DNA from: Streptomyces odontomachi
GTDB lineage: Bacteria > Actinomycetota > Actinomycetes > Streptomycetales > Streptomycetaceae
Assembly: GCF_024435355.1 (NCBI RefSeq)
Contig: NZ_JAMJWG010000007.1
Span: 248,001 to 312,000 of the forward strand
Length of the DNA: 64,000 nucleotides
Direction: 5' to 3'
A program made the position numbers and the translations under genes. The stretch's first letter is position 1. The number at the start of each line of letters is the position of its first letter. Positions 25,714 through 35,015 of this stretch are shown here, piece after piece. Under the pieces are notes generated by a model. It made no database searches. It was not told where the DNA came from and worked only from the letters and a program-made list of their open reading frames with translations.

Positions 25714-26337
25714 TCAGGCACGCGGAGCGCAGCCTAGTACGTGCACCTTGACGATCTCCCCGATCCGGGGGTCGCGCCGCCTGAACGCCGCCATCAGCTC
25801 CTCGTGCTCCTCCGCGTACGACTGCTGCACGGTGCCGAGCCAGCGGATCGACAGGGCGGTGAAGACCTCGATGCCCAGGCCCTCCCAGGTGTGCAGCAGG
25901 ACGCTGTTGCCCGCGGCGCGCACCAGCTCGCGGTGGAAGGCGACGGTGTGGCGTACCTGCGCGGTGCCGTCGGACACCAGGTCGGCCTCGTAGAGGGCGG
26001 CCACATGGGGTTCCAGCGCGCCGCAGTCGGCCGCCAGCTTCTCGCAGGCCAGCTCCGCCGCGATCTGCTCCAGACCGGCCCGGACCGGATAGCTCTCCTC
26101 CAGGTCGGCCGCGGTGAGGTTGCGTACCCGTACGCCCTTGTTCGGCGAGGACTCGATGAGCCGCAGCGACTCCAGCTCGCGCAGCGCCTCGCGTACCGGC
26201 GTCTGGCTGACCGCGAGCTCGGTGGCGATCCGGCGCTCCACGATCCGCTCGCCGGGCTGCCAGCGGCCGCTGACGATCCCTTCCACGATGTGCTCGCGGA
26301 TCTGCTCGCGCAGCGAGTGGACTACCGGCGCGGTCAT
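25714..26337 (-). CDS. GntR/FadR family regulator, probable pyruvate dehydrogenase regulator
   Basis: 207-residue GntR regulator with FCD ligand domain. The HTH covers about residues 8-70 (REQIREHIVEGIVSG, then AVSQTPVREALRELESLRLI). The FCD domain has HRELVRAAGN and the C-terminal EEHEELMAAFRRRDP with expected metal-ligand histidines. ATG 26337 has GGAAGGAGC upstream. It sits between the E1 and E2 genes, so control by pyruvate or another 2-oxoacid is a reasonable guess from the PdhR precedent. Confidence 0.92.
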   Translation of the reverse strand: MTAPVVHSLREQIREHIVEGIVSGRWQPGERIVERRIATELAVSQTPVREALRELESLRLIESSPNKGVRVRNLTAADLEESYPVRAGLEQIAAELACEKLAADCGALEPHVAALYEADLVSDGTAQVRHTVAFHRELVRAAGNSVLLHTWEGLGIEVFTALSIRWLGTVQQSYAEEHEELMAAFRRRDPRIGEIVKVHVLGCAPRA

Positions 26338-26410
26338 CTGAGCTCCTTCCGGCGGGCGGCGCCCTTGGGTTACCGGGAGAACCCAGGGCGTTACCCCTAG
26401 ACAATACGGC

Positions 26411-26446
26411 GGCGCCCCCGCTCGGAAGGCTCCGAACGGGGGCGCC
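26411..26446 (-). terminator. strong terminator downstream of the E2 gene
   Basis: GGCGCCCCCG (26411-26420) and CGGGGGCGCC (26437-26446) form a perfect 10-bp stem, extended by an inner TCGGA/TCCGA stem. It separates the E2 transcript from the GntR gene. Confidence 0.88.
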
Positions 26447-26486
26447 AGACGCAGGTGAGACGAGGCTTACACGGCCGCGGGCCGGG

Positions 26487-28265
26487 TCACAGACCCAGCT
26501 CGACCTCGAACTCCCCGGCTTCCAGGATCGCCTTGACGGCCGTCAGGTAGCGGGCGGCGTCCGCGCCGTCCACCAGGCGGTGGTCGTAAGAGAGCACCAG
26601 GTACGTCATGTCACGGATGCCGATGACGCTGCCCTCGTCGGTCTCGATGACCGCCGGCCGCTTGACCGTGGCACCGATGCCGAGGATGGCGACCTGGTTC
26701 GGCGGCACGATGATCGTGTCGAACAGCGCACCGCGCGAACCGGTGTTGGAGATGGTGAAGGTGGCGCCCGCCAGGTCGTCCGGGGTGATCTTGCTGGCGC
26801 GTACCGCGCCGGCCAGCTCCGCGGTCTTCTTGGCGATGCCCGCCAGGTTCAGGTCGCCGGCGTTCTTGATGACGGGCGTCATCAGACCACGCTCGGAGTC
26901 CACGGCGATGCCGATGTTCTCCGCGTCGAAGTACGTGATGGTGCCCTCGGACTCGTTGATCCGAGCGTTGACGACCGGGTGGGCCTTCAGCGCCTGGGCG
27001 GCGGCCTTCACGTAGAACGGCATCGGGGACAGCTTGACGCCCTCACGGGCGGCGAAGGAGTCCTTGGCGCGGGCCCGCAGCCGCATCAGCTTGGTGACGT
27101 CGACCTCGACGACCGAGGACAGCTGGGCCTGCTCGTGCAGCGCCTTCATCATGTTGTCCCCGATGACCTTGCGCATGCGGGTCATCTTCACGGTCTGGCC
27201 GCGCAGCGGGGACGGCTCCAGAGACGGCGCCTTCGGCGCCGCGGCAGCGGCCGGAGCCTGCGGCGCCGGTGCCTGCGCGGCGGCCTTGGCGGCCTCGGCG
27301 GCGGCGAGGACGTCCTGCTTGCGGATCCGACCGCCGACGCCGGTGCCCTTCACCGTGGACAGGTCCACGCCGTTCTCCTGGGCGAGCTTGCGCACCAGCG
27401 GGGTCACATACGCGCCCTCGTCGCCGGAGACGACGGCCGAAGGCGCGGCGGGCGCCGCCGGCTTGGCCGGCGCGGGAGCTGCGGCCGGCTGCGGGGCCGG
27501 CGCGGGCTGCGGCGGAGCCGGGGCGGCGGGGGCCTGCGCGGCCGGGGCGGCCGGCTGCGGGGCCGGTGCCGGCGCCTCGGCCGGTGCCTGCGCCGGGGCC
27601 GGCTCGGCGGGCGCGGGGGCAGCGGCCGGAGCGGCACCTGCGGCGCCGATCACCGCGAGCCTGGCGCCCACCTCGGCGGTCTCGTCCTCGTTGACGACGA
27701 TCTCCAGCAGGGTGCCCGACGTCGGTGCGGGGATCTCGGTGTCGACCTTGTCGGTGGAGACCTCGAGCAGCGGCTCATCGGCCTCGACGGAGTCGCCGAC
27801 CTGCTTCAGCCAGCGGGTGACGGTGCCTTCCGTGACGCTCTCGCCGAGCGCGGGCAGCACCACGTCGGTCCCTTCGGCGGTGCCACCGCCGGCGGTGGCC
27901 TCCGCGGTCGGCGCCGGGGCGGGCTCGGCGGCCTCGGCGCTGGGCGCCGGAGCGGCCGGCTCGGGCTCCGGCGCGGGCGCCTCCTGGGCCTCCGCGTCCG
28001 GGGCCGCGTCCTCGGCCGGGGCGCCGGAGCCGTCGTCGATCACGGCCAGCTCGGCGCCGACCTCGACGGTCTCGTCCTCGGCCACCTTGATGGCGTAGAG
28101 CACACCGGCGGCCGGTGCGGGGATCTCGGTGTCGACCTTGTCGGTGGAGACCTCAAGCAGCGGCTCATCGGCCTCGACACGCTCACCCTCGGCCTTCAGC
28201 CAGCGGGTGACGGTGCCCTCGGTGACGCTCTCGCCGAGCGCCGGAAGGGTTACGGAAACCGCCAT
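26487..28265 (-). CDS. sucB: dihydrolipoamide acyltransferase E2 (two lipoyl domains)
   Basis: E2 core of the pyruvate and/or 2-oxoglutarate dehydrogenase complex. 592 residues: lipoyl domain 1 (about 1-75) and 2 (about 135-210), each with the lipoylated lysine in DKVDTEIPAP; Ala/Pro-rich linkers; the E3-binding domain (about 290-325, YVTPLVRKLAQENGVDL); and the catalytic domain with SYDHRLVDGADAARYL. Often annotated sucB in Streptomyces, but in actinobacteria one E2 serves both complexes, so aceF is equally defensible. The lipoyl groups are made by lipB and lipA earlier in the window. lpdA lies 290 bp upstream on the same strand. Confidence 0.95.
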   Translation of the reverse strand: MAVSVTLPALGESVTEGTVTRWLKAEGERVEADEPLLEVSTDKVDTEIPAPAAGVLYAIKVAEDETVEVGAELAVIDDGSGAPAEDAAPDAEAQEAPAPEPEPAAPAPSAEAAEPAPAPTAEATAGGGTAEGTDVVLPALGESVTEGTVTRWLKQVGDSVEADEPLLEVSTDKVDTEIPAPTSGTLLEIVVNEDETAEVGARLAVIGAAGAAPAAAPAPAEPAPAQAPAEAPAPAPQPAAPAAQAPAAPAPPQPAPAPQPAAAPAPAKPAAPAAPSAVVSGDEGAYVTPLVRKLAQENGVDLSTVKGTGVGGRIRKQDVLAAAEAAKAAAQAPAPQAPAAAAAPKAPSLEPSPLRGQTVKMTRMRKVIGDNMMKALHEQAQLSSVVEVDVTKLMRLRARAKDSFAAREGVKLSPMPFYVKAAAQALKAHPVVNARINESEGTITYFDAENIGIAVDSERGLMTPVIKNAGDLNLAGIAKKTAELAGAVRASKITPDDLAGATFTISNTGSRGALFDTIIVPPNQVAILGIGATVKRPAVIETDEGSVIGIRDMTYLVLSYDHRLVDGADAARYLTAVKAILEAGEFEVELGL

Positions 28266-28555
28266 GGTTTCACTTGCTCCTAACGAAAAGTGCGGAAGTC
28301 TGGGGCCGGCGCTCCCCCGCCGCCGCGCGGGCGTGGGCAGGACCGGATGGGGGTACCGCCCACGCCCTCAAGGCAGTGGGGGAGTCTGTCGAGGGCAGTG
28401 GGGGAGCACCACCGGCGAAGGACCGGCGATCCGCCCGTCCGGGCGGCCGGCTCCGCCCGTCCGGCGCCGCGGGGCTCGGCCGGCGGGATGCGCCGGCCCC
28501 CTGGCCGGATGGGCGGAACGGATGGGACACAGCTGAAGGGGACGGCGCGGATGCG
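28266..28555. other. intergenic region between E2 and lpdA
   Basis: 290 bp with no credible gene. Contains one full and one half copy of the dispersed hairpin repeat. Confidence 0.6.
28348..28406. repeat. dispersed hairpin repeat (family A), inverted, plus half copy
   Basis: GGGGGTACCGCCCACGCCCT with CAAGGCAGTGGGGGAG at 28348-28384, followed by a second GAGGGCAGTGGGGGAG at 28388-28403. Confidence 0.82.
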
Positions 28556-29944
28556 TCAGTCATGGGAGTGCAGCGGCTTGCCCGCAAGGGCCAGGTGCGC
28601 CTCGCCCAGGGCCTCGCTCTGCGTCGGGTGGGCGTGGATGAGCTGGGCGACCTCGGCGGGCAGCGCCTCCCAGTTGTAGATCAGCTGGGCCTCGCCGACC
28701 TGCTCGCCGATCCGGTCGCCGACCATGTGCACGCCGACCACGGCACCGTCCTTGACCTGGACGAGCTTGATCTCGCCCGCGGTCTTGAGGATCTTGCTGC
28801 GGCCGTTGCCCGCCAGGTTGTACTTCAGGGCGACGACCTTGTCCGCACCGTAGATCTCCTTGGCCTTCGCCTCGGTGACGCCGACCGAAGCGACCTCCGG
28901 CTGGCAGTACGTCACGCGCGGCACACCGTCGTAGTCGATCGGAACGGTCTTCAGGCCGGCCAGACGCTCCGCGACCAGGATGCCCTCGGCGAAGCCGACG
29001 TGCGCGAGCTGGAGCGTGGGCGCCAGGTCGCCGACGGCGGAGACGGTCGGGATGTTGGTCTGCATGTACTCGTCGACGAGGACGAAGCCGCGGTCCATGG
29101 CGACGCCGACTTCCTCGTAACCCAGGTTCTGCGAGACGGGCCCGCGGCCGATGGCGACGAGCAGCAGCTCGGCCTCGAAGGTCTTGCCGTCGGCCAGCGT
29201 GACCCGCACGCCGTTCTCGGTGTACTCGGCCTTCTCGAAGAAGGTGCCGAGGTTGAACTTGATCCCCCGCTTGCGGAAGGCGCGCTCCAGCAGCTTGGAG
29301 CTGTTCTCGTCCTCTGCCGGGACGAGGTGCTTCAGGCCCTCCACGACGGTGACCTCGGTGCCGAACGACTTCCACGCCGAGGCGAACTCCACGCCGATGA
29401 CGCCGCCGCCCAGGATGATCGCGGACTGCGGGACGCGGTCCAGCGTGAGCGCGTGGTCCGAGGAGATGATCCGCTCGCCGTCGATCGTCAGGCCCGGCAG
29501 CGACTTCGGCACGGAACCGGTCGCGAGCAGGATGTGGCGACCCTGGACCCGCTGGCCGTTCACATCGACCGAGGTGGCCGACGAGAGCCGGCCCTCGCCT
29601 GCGAAGACGGTCACCTTGCGGGAGGCGACCAGGCCCTGGAGGCCCTTGTACAGGCCGGAGATCACGTCGTCCTTGTACTTGTGGACGCCGGCCATGTCGA
29701 TGCCGTCGAAGCTGGCCCGGACACCGAACTGCTCGGACTCACGGGCCTGGTCGGCGAGCTCGCCGGCGTGCAGCAGGGCCTTCGTGGGGATGCAGCCGCG
29801 GTGCAGGCAGGTGCCGCCGACCTTGTCCTTCTCGATCAGGGCGACGTCCAGACCCAGCTGCGCCCCGCGCAGCGCCGCGGCATACCCGCCGCTGCCACCG
29901 CCGAGGATCACTAGGTCGAAAACGGTGCTGGCGTCGTTCGCCAC
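28556..29944 (-). CDS. lpdA: dihydrolipoyl dehydrogenase E3
   Basis: FAD enzyme that reoxidises dihydrolipoamide with NAD in 2-oxoacid dehydrogenase complexes. 462 residues. The FAD motif is VILGGGSGGYAAALRGAQLG, the redox disulfide GGTCLHRGCIPTK, the NAD site IILGGGVIGVEFA, and the C-terminal HAHPTQSEALGEAH holds the active-site His-Glu pair. GTG 29944 (VANDASTVFDL) follows GGAGG. It lies with E1, GntR and E2 in the pyruvate dehydrogenase cluster. Confidence 0.97.
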   Translation of the reverse strand: MANDASTVFDLVILGGGSGGYAAALRGAQLGLDVALIEKDKVGGTCLHRGCIPTKALLHAGELADQARESEQFGVRASFDGIDMAGVHKYKDDVISGLYKGLQGLVASRKVTVFAGEGRLSSATSVDVNGQRVQGRHILLATGSVPKSLPGLTIDGERIISSDHALTLDRVPQSAIILGGGVIGVEFASAWKSFGTEVTVVEGLKHLVPAEDENSSKLLERAFRKRGIKFNLGTFFEKAEYTENGVRVTLADGKTFEAELLLVAIGRGPVSQNLGYEEVGVAMDRGFVLVDEYMQTNIPTVSAVGDLAPTLQLAHVGFAEGILVAERLAGLKTVPIDYDGVPRVTYCQPEVASVGVTEAKAKEIYGADKVVALKYNLAGNGRSKILKTAGEIKLVQVKDGAVVGVHMVGDRIGEQVGEAQLIYNWEALPAEVAQLIHAHPTQSEALGEAHLALAGKPLHSHD

Positions 29945-30308
29945 GTCACGTCCTCCATGCATGTGCGCCGAACGACGGGGTCCCGTCCGTGCGGGACGCC
30001 CCCGGTCGGCTGGTGTTCGGCCGCTCGTTCTCCGGCCCTGTGGTGGGGGCCCTGTCCTGCCGGGAACCCATCTTCGCACCTCTTGAGGGGCGGCGGGACG
30101 CCGGGCCGGTGACTGGGACGGGCCGGAGCCTGCCCCGCAGCCACCACCGTCCTGGCAACGATCGCGCCCGCCGCGCCTCTTCCCCCGTCCGATTCCGCCG
30201 TGGGTTTTCGCCGCCGGCCGTCGCGTCACGGAGCCCGGGCATCATCCCGGAGGGGTACGCCTGCGTATCAACGTACGACGTTCGGGTGCGTTTCCCGGCA
30301 TCGCTCTG

Positions 30309-30342
30309 AGGGCACCTCCCACGCCTTTGGGGCAGTGGGGGA
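30309..30342. repeat. dispersed hairpin repeat (family A), inverted
   Basis: GAGGGCACCTCCCACGCC followed by GGGGCAGTGGGGGAG; variant of the same family. Confidence 0.78.
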
Positions 30343-30500
30343 GCGGTCCCGGTCCGGCGCGCGCGAGGGCCGCGGCGCTTCGAACGGGCCGCTGTCATCC
30401 GGATGCGTTCCGTGTCCACCGCCGTCGGGCCCTGCCCGTAGGGGTGCGTGCCCCCGGCCGGCGTGATCCGGTCCGGGGTCGGTGTGTGTCCCGGCGCGGG

Positions 30501-30540
30501 TGCCGGGGTGCCGGGGTGCCGGGGTGCCGGGGTGCCGGGG
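30501..30540 (+). repeat. five tandem copies of TGCCGGGG (G-quadruplex potential)
   Basis: Exactly 40 bases made of five perfect 8-bp units. Five GGGG runs separated by TGCC meet the usual G-quadruplex pattern on the plus strand. Confidence 0.9.
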
Positions 30541-30640
30541 TCCGGAGTCCCGGGTGCCCGTGCGGCCCGTGGGTGCGCGCCCGCCCGCGCGCACCGCCAC
30601 CGGCAGCACCTTCGTGGTGCCGCCCGGACGGGCGTGGCCG

Positions 30641-32206
30641 TCAGGCCAGCTCGCCCGCGGCGGCCCGCTCGGCGAGCCGGACCAGGGTGCGCACGCCGCT
30701 GCCGGTGCCGCCCTTGGGGGTGTAGCCGAACGCGCTGCCCTCGTTGTACGCCGGGCCGGCGATGTCGAGGTGCGCCCAGGTGATGTCCTCGCCGACGAAC
30801 TCGCGCAGGAAGAGCCCGGCGACCAGGCCGCCGCCCATCCGCTCGCCCATGTTGGCCATGTCGGCGGTCGGCGTGTCCATGCCCTTCAGCAGGTACTCCG
30901 GCAGCGGCATCGGCCAGGACGGCTCGCCGGCCTCCTCGGAGATCTCGTGCAGCGTGCTGCGGAAGGCGTCGTCGTTGGCCATGATCCCGAACGTCCGGCT
31001 GCCCAGCGCCAGGATCATCGCGCCGGTCAGGGTCGCCACGTCGACGATCGCGTCCGGCTTGTCCTCCGAGGCGCGCGAGATCGCGTCGGCCAGCACCAGA
31101 CGGCCTTCCGCGTCCGTGTTCAGCACCTCGACCGTGGTGCCGCTGTACATCCGCAGCACGTCCCCCGGGCGCAGTGCGGACCCGGACGGCATGTTCTCGG
31201 CCAGCGCCAGCCAGCCGGTGACCTCCACCGCCAGGCCGAGCCGGGCCACGGCGAGCACGGTGGAGAGCACCGCGGCGGCGCCGCCCATGTCGCACTTCAT
31301 CGTCTCGTTGTGGCCCGGCGGCTTCAGGGAGATACCGCCGGAGTCGTAGGTGATGCCCTTGCCGATGAACGCCAGGGACTGCTTCGCCTTGGGGTGCTTG
31401 TAGACGAGCCTGACCAGCCGCGGCGGTGCCGTGGAGCCGGCGCCGACGCCGAGGATGCCGCCGTAGCCGCCCTTCGTGAGCTCCTTCTCGTCGAGCACCT
31501 GGACCTTGACGCCGTGTTCCTTGGCCGCGGTGGACGCGAGGTGGGCGAACGTGGCGGGGGTGAGGTCGTTCGGCGGGGTGTTGACCAGGTCGCGGGCGCG
31601 GTTGATCTCCTCGCAGACGGCGGCGGCGCGCTCGAGGGCGGCCTTGTGAGCCTTGTCACGGGGCTTGCCGCCGAGCAGCGTCGCCTCGGCGAGCGGGGGC
31701 TTGGCGTTCTTGCCGTTCTTGCCGTTCTTGCGGGCGGTCGCGGCGCCACCCGGCCCGGACACCTTGTACGCGTCGAAGACGTAGGCCCCCAGCACGGTGC
31801 CCTCGGCGATGGCGGCGAGGGCGTCGGCGCCGTCGACGGGCAGCGCGAACGCGGCCTTCTTCGCGCCCGCCATGGCCCGGGAGGCGCAGCCGGCGGCGCG
31901 GCGCAGCGTCTCGGTGCCGAAGCCTTCGTTCGACTCGGGCAGCGCGCCGAGCCCGACCGCCAGCACCACGGGCGTCTTGAAACCGGCGGGGGAGGGCAGC
32001 TTGGTCACCTCGCCCTCCGCTCCCACGGCGCCCAGCGTCTCCAGCACGGCGGCGAGCCTGCCGTCGTATGCCTTGTCCACAGCCTCGGCGCCGGGTGCCA
32101 CAACCAGTCCCTGGGATTTGGACGGTGTGCCCTTTGCGACCCCGACCACGATCGCGTCGGCCCGCAGGCCGGCCGCCGCGGCGGTACTGAGAGTGAGAGC
32201 AGTCAC
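30641..32206 (-). CDS. pepA: leucyl aminopeptidase (M17)
   Basis: Cytosolic two-zinc aminopeptidase releasing N-terminal residues from peptides. 521 residues. The M17 signature NTDAEGRL is present, as are the metal and catalytic lysine region GKGITYDSGGISLK and the C-terminal HLDIAGPAYNEGSAFGYTP. The N-terminal 170 residues are the regulatory domain, with an unusual NGKNGKNAK lysine-rich linker. GTG 32206 gives the family start VTALTLSTAAAAGL. It is last in this minus-strand run, followed by the gene-free region before lpdA. Confidence 0.96.
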   Translation of the reverse strand: MTALTLSTAAAAGLRADAIVVGVAKGTPSKSQGLVVAPGAEAVDKAYDGRLAAVLETLGAVGAEGEVTKLPSPAGFKTPVVLAVGLGALPESNEGFGTETLRRAAGCASRAMAGAKKAAFALPVDGADALAAIAEGTVLGAYVFDAYKVSGPGGAATARKNGKNGKNAKPPLAEATLLGGKPRDKAHKAALERAAAVCEEINRARDLVNTPPNDLTPATFAHLASTAAKEHGVKVQVLDEKELTKGGYGGILGVGAGSTAPPRLVRLVYKHPKAKQSLAFIGKGITYDSGGISLKPPGHNETMKCDMGGAAAVLSTVLAVARLGLAVEVTGWLALAENMPSGSALRPGDVLRMYSGTTVEVLNTDAEGRLVLADAISRASEDKPDAIVDVATLTGAMILALGSRTFGIMANDDAFRSTLHEISEEAGEPSWPMPLPEYLLKGMDTPTADMANMGERMGGGLVAGLFLREFVGEDITWAHLDIAGPAYNEGSAFGYTPKGGTGSGVRTLVRLAERAAAGELA

Positions 32207-32606
32207 GGTGATGGATTCTCGCTTCCGTTGAGTTCCTTGGCTGGGGCACCTTCCGGGCCGCAGGGCACCGGCCCCGCGGTCGTCGGGCCCTTCAAGGAGC
32301 CTACGCTCCGTAACGCCGCCCCCCGACCGGAGGTCACCCCAGGACCACCGCGAAACCGGTCGGCGGTATCCCGTCCGCGCTGCCCGTCCCGGGGCGTTCG
32401 AGCCTGTTCGCACGGGGCGCACGGCGTCCGCACAGCGCCCTCGTCGGGGGCTCCCGTCACCGTACGAACGTCCTGGCGATCACCGGTGAGGATGAGGTGA
32501 CGGTCCGTCAGTGCGTCCGGCGTGACGGTCGCCGGTCGCTTCTTCGGGCGACCAACGGCCGGAGGGCGTGGACGGTCGACGGCCGGGTGTCGTGACGAGC
32601 GCCTGA
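32207..32606. other. intergenic region between cobS and pepA
   Basis: 400 bp without a gene. A GGTCGC/GCGACC hairpin with TTCG-containing loop at 32534-32553 may end the cobTS transcript. The part nearest pepA probably carries its promoter. No riboswitch was recognised. Confidence 0.5.
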
Positions 32607-33530
32607 TCACTGACCGAACGTCATGACCAGCAGTGCGGTGGTCGCCGCGGTCTCCGCCAGGGCGCCGAAGACGTCACCGGTCACTCCGCCGAACCGACGC
32701 ACGCAGTGGCGCCGCAGCAGGGCGGCGCTACCACAGCCACACAGGACCGCCAGGGCGCACTGCACCGCGTCTGCCGTACCGAAGAGTGCGCCGGCGCCTC
32801 CCGCGGCGGCGACCGTCACCGCCGCCACGAGCAGTGCGCCACGCGCCGGCACGCTGCCGGCGACCGCGGCGCCCAGGCCGTCAGGGCGGGCGGACGGCAC
32901 GCCGGCGCGGGCGGCGAGGGTGAGGGCGAGCCGGGCGGTGGTCGCCGCGAGCACTGCCCCGACGGCGCCCCATGCCCAGGACTCCTCGTAGAGCCGGGCC
33001 AGTGCGGCCACCTGGGCGAGCAGCACCAGGACCAACGTGACGACGCCGAACGGCCCGATGTCGGACTGCTTCATGACGCGCAGTGCCTTCTCGGCGCTGC
33101 CGGCGCTGCCGGTGTTGCCGGTGTTGCCGGGTGGGGCGCTCCCGAGGCCGTCGGCGGTGTCGGCGAGCCCGTCGAGGTGGAGGCCCCGGGTGAGCACCGC
33201 ACCGGCCGCCACCCCCGCGACCGCGGCGAGCGGCCCGCCCGCGCCCAGGGCGAGCAGCAACCCGCCGACCGCCGCCGCGCACAGCCCCACGACCAGCCCG
33301 GCGAGCGGCGCCCCCAGCATGCCGGCGCCCGCCGTGGCCCGGTCCCAGCGGGACACCCGCACCGGTATGACGGTCAGGATCCCGAAGGTGAACCGCAGCG
33401 CGTCGGCCACGGTGGGGCGAACGGGGACGGTGGCGGCCGGGTCGTCCGGGCTCTCCGGGTGGTCCGGGTGGTCCGGGGGTTCCGGATCGGGCGGGGCCGG
33501 TGTCGCGGGGTCGTCGGGCGGGAGGGTCAT
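32607..33530 (-). CDS. cobS: adenosylcobinamide-GDP ribazoletransferase (cobalamin synthase)
   Basis: Integral membrane enzyme joining adenosylcobinamide-GDP and alpha-ribazole to make adenosylcobalamin. 307 residues. The conserved acidic motif HLDGLADTADGLGS sits near residue 125, with several Ala/Leu/Val-rich membrane segments. The first 40 residues are an Asp/Pro-rich extension (PPDHPDHPESPDD) not needed by the family. It overlaps cobT by 4 bp (33527-33530), so the two are translationally coupled. Confidence 0.95.
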   Translation of the reverse strand: MTLPPDDPATPAPPDPEPPDHPDHPESPDDPAATVPVRPTVADALRFTFGILTVIPVRVSRWDRATAGAGMLGAPLAGLVVGLCAAAVGGLLLALGAGGPLAAVAGVAAGAVLTRGLHLDGLADTADGLGSAPPGNTGNTGSAGSAEKALRVMKQSDIGPFGVVTLVLVLLAQVAALARLYEESWAWGAVGAVLAATTARLALTLAARAGVPSARPDGLGAAVAGSVPARGALLVAAVTVAAAGGAGALFGTADAVQCALAVLCGCGSAALLRRHCVRRFGGVTGDVFGALAETAATTALLVMTFGQ

Positions 33531-34720
33531 TCCGGCTTCGCGGAGGGGGACCCGGTCGCCTCGGCCGACTCGGTCGCCTCGACCGCGTCAGCCGGCTCGG
33601 TCGAGTCGACCGGCTTCGCGGCCTCGGACGTCGCGGCATCGTCGGACGGCTTGGTGTCCTCGGCGGCGGGTTCGACGACCTGAACCTGCGTTTGGGGCAG
33701 TTCGGCGGCGAGCGCGGCAGCGGACCGTACGAAGGGGAGGGCCAGCAGGGCGCCGACGCCTTCCCCGACGGTGATCCCCTGGTCGAACAGTGGCTCGAAA
33801 GCCATCCGGTCGTAGGCCTTCGCCTGGGCCGGTTCGCTGCTGAGGTGGCCCGGCAGCCACCAGTCCGGCGCGCGGAAGGCGACCCGCTGGGCCACCAGCG
33901 CGGCGGCCGCGCTGACCACCCCGTCCAGGATGACGGGGGTGTGCCGCACCGCGCACTGGAGCAGGAAGCCGGTCGCCGCCGCGATGTCCGCACCGCCCAC
34001 CGCGGCCAGCAGCTGCGCCGGGTCGCCGAGCACGAGCCGGGCCCTGCGCAGGGCGTCGCGCACCGCCGCGCACTTGCGCATCCAGGCCAGGTCGTCGATG
34101 GGCGAGCCGCCTCGACCGGTGACCACCGAGGCGTCCGTGCCGCACAGTGCCGCGATCAGGGTGGCGGCCACCGTGGTGCCGCCGACGCTCAGATCGCCGA
34201 GCACCACCAGGTCGGTACCGGAGTCCGCCTCCTCGTCGGCCAGTGCGACGCCGGCCTCCAGCGCCGCGTCGGCCTCGGCCGCGGTCAGCGCGTCCTCGAC
34301 GTCGATCGGGCCGCTGCCGCGCCGCACCCGGTGGCGCACCACGTCGGCGGGCAGCGTGTCCGGGTCGCAGTCCAGGGCCATGTCGACGACGCGTACCGGC
34401 ACGTCGAAACCGCGGGCCAGCACGGCGACGGGACTGGTGCCGGCGAGCACCGGACGGACGAGGTCGACGGCGGTCCCCGCGTGCCGAGTGGAGACCTGCC
34501 GCTCCGCCACTCCGTGGTCGCCGGCGAACAGCAGGACCTTCGGCTGCCTGATCGGGAGTACCGGGCTGGTCGCCTGCGCGGTCGCCAGCCATATGCCCAA
34601 CTCGTCGAGGCGACCCAGGGCGTCCTCTACCAGCGGCACGCGGCCACGCCGTTCCTCGGCGTCGCGGCGCACTCCGCCGTCGGGTCGCTCGATCAGATCG
34701 GTGAAGTCGTCCAGGTTCAC
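33527..34720 (-). CDS. cobT: nicotinate-nucleotide--dimethylbenzimidazole phosphoribosyltransferase
   Basis: Makes alpha-ribazole phosphate, the lower-ligand nucleotide of cobalamin. 397 residues. Seen: LLFAGDHGVAERQVS and GTAVDLVRP near the N-terminus, the GDLSVGGTTVAATLIAAL glycine-rich stretch, and the catalytic glutamate in GITVGEGVGALLALP. The last 50 residues are an Ala/Glu/Ser-rich disordered tail (DAVEATESAEATGSPSAKPE). First gene of a cobT-cobS operon. I looked for a cobalamin riboswitch upstream and found none. Confidence 0.96.
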   Translation of the reverse strand: MNLDDFTDLIERPDGGVRRDAEERRGRVPLVEDALGRLDELGIWLATAQATSPVLPIRQPKVLLFAGDHGVAERQVSTRHAGTAVDLVRPVLAGTSPVAVLARGFDVPVRVVDMALDCDPDTLPADVVRHRVRRGSGPIDVEDALTAAEADAALEAGVALADEEADSGTDLVVLGDLSVGGTTVAATLIAALCGTDASVVTGRGGSPIDDLAWMRKCAAVRDALRRARLVLGDPAQLLAAVGGADIAAATGFLLQCAVRHTPVILDGVVSAAAALVAQRVAFRAPDWWLPGHLSSEPAQAKAYDRMAFEPLFDQGITVGEGVGALLALPFVRSAAALAAELPQTQVQVVEPAAEDTKPSDDAATSEAAKPVDSTEPADAVEATESAEATGSPSAKPE

Positions 34721-35015
34721 TCAGGCTCTCCTCGGATGACGTACGGGCACCCTGGCCGGCGTGCTCATGCGCCGAACAGTACCGGGAGGGGCGCGGGGCC
34801 GATGCGGGGCGGCCCGCGTATCCGCCGGGCCGGGTGCACCGGCGGGCCGGTTCGCCGCGCCCGCGCCGCCGGACGTCATTGCGTCGAACCCCTTGATCCC
34901 ATACGTTCCGGTTTGTAGTGAATTATGGATTGTCCTACGGCTCGCAGGACCCCGGGGTCCAGGGCATCGGAGTGTCTTCAGGCAGCGGGCTGCGGCAGCG
35001 GACCATGGAGTCGCC

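Larger units (their letters stand above)
29945..30640. other. gene-free region upstream of lpdA
   Basis: About 700 bp with no gene I can support. It contains a dispersed hairpin repeat (30309-30342), five perfect copies of an 8-bp G-rich repeat (30501-30540) and GC-rich low-complexity DNA. The lpdA promoter should lie in its left part. Confidence 0.6.

Noticed and set aside
26580..28283. 567-residue plus-strand frame opposite the E2 gene
   Set aside because: Antisense shadow of the Ala/Pro-rich E2 coding sequence; low-complexity Arg/Gly content.
30482..32500. 672-residue plus-strand frame opposite pepA
   Set aside because: Antisense shadow; pepA has all catalytic motifs on the minus strand.
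34721..35015. Cobalamin riboswitch upstream of cobT
   Set aside because: I looked for the B12-box core (GCCACTG and surrounding motif) on the minus strand here and before cobU and did not find it.
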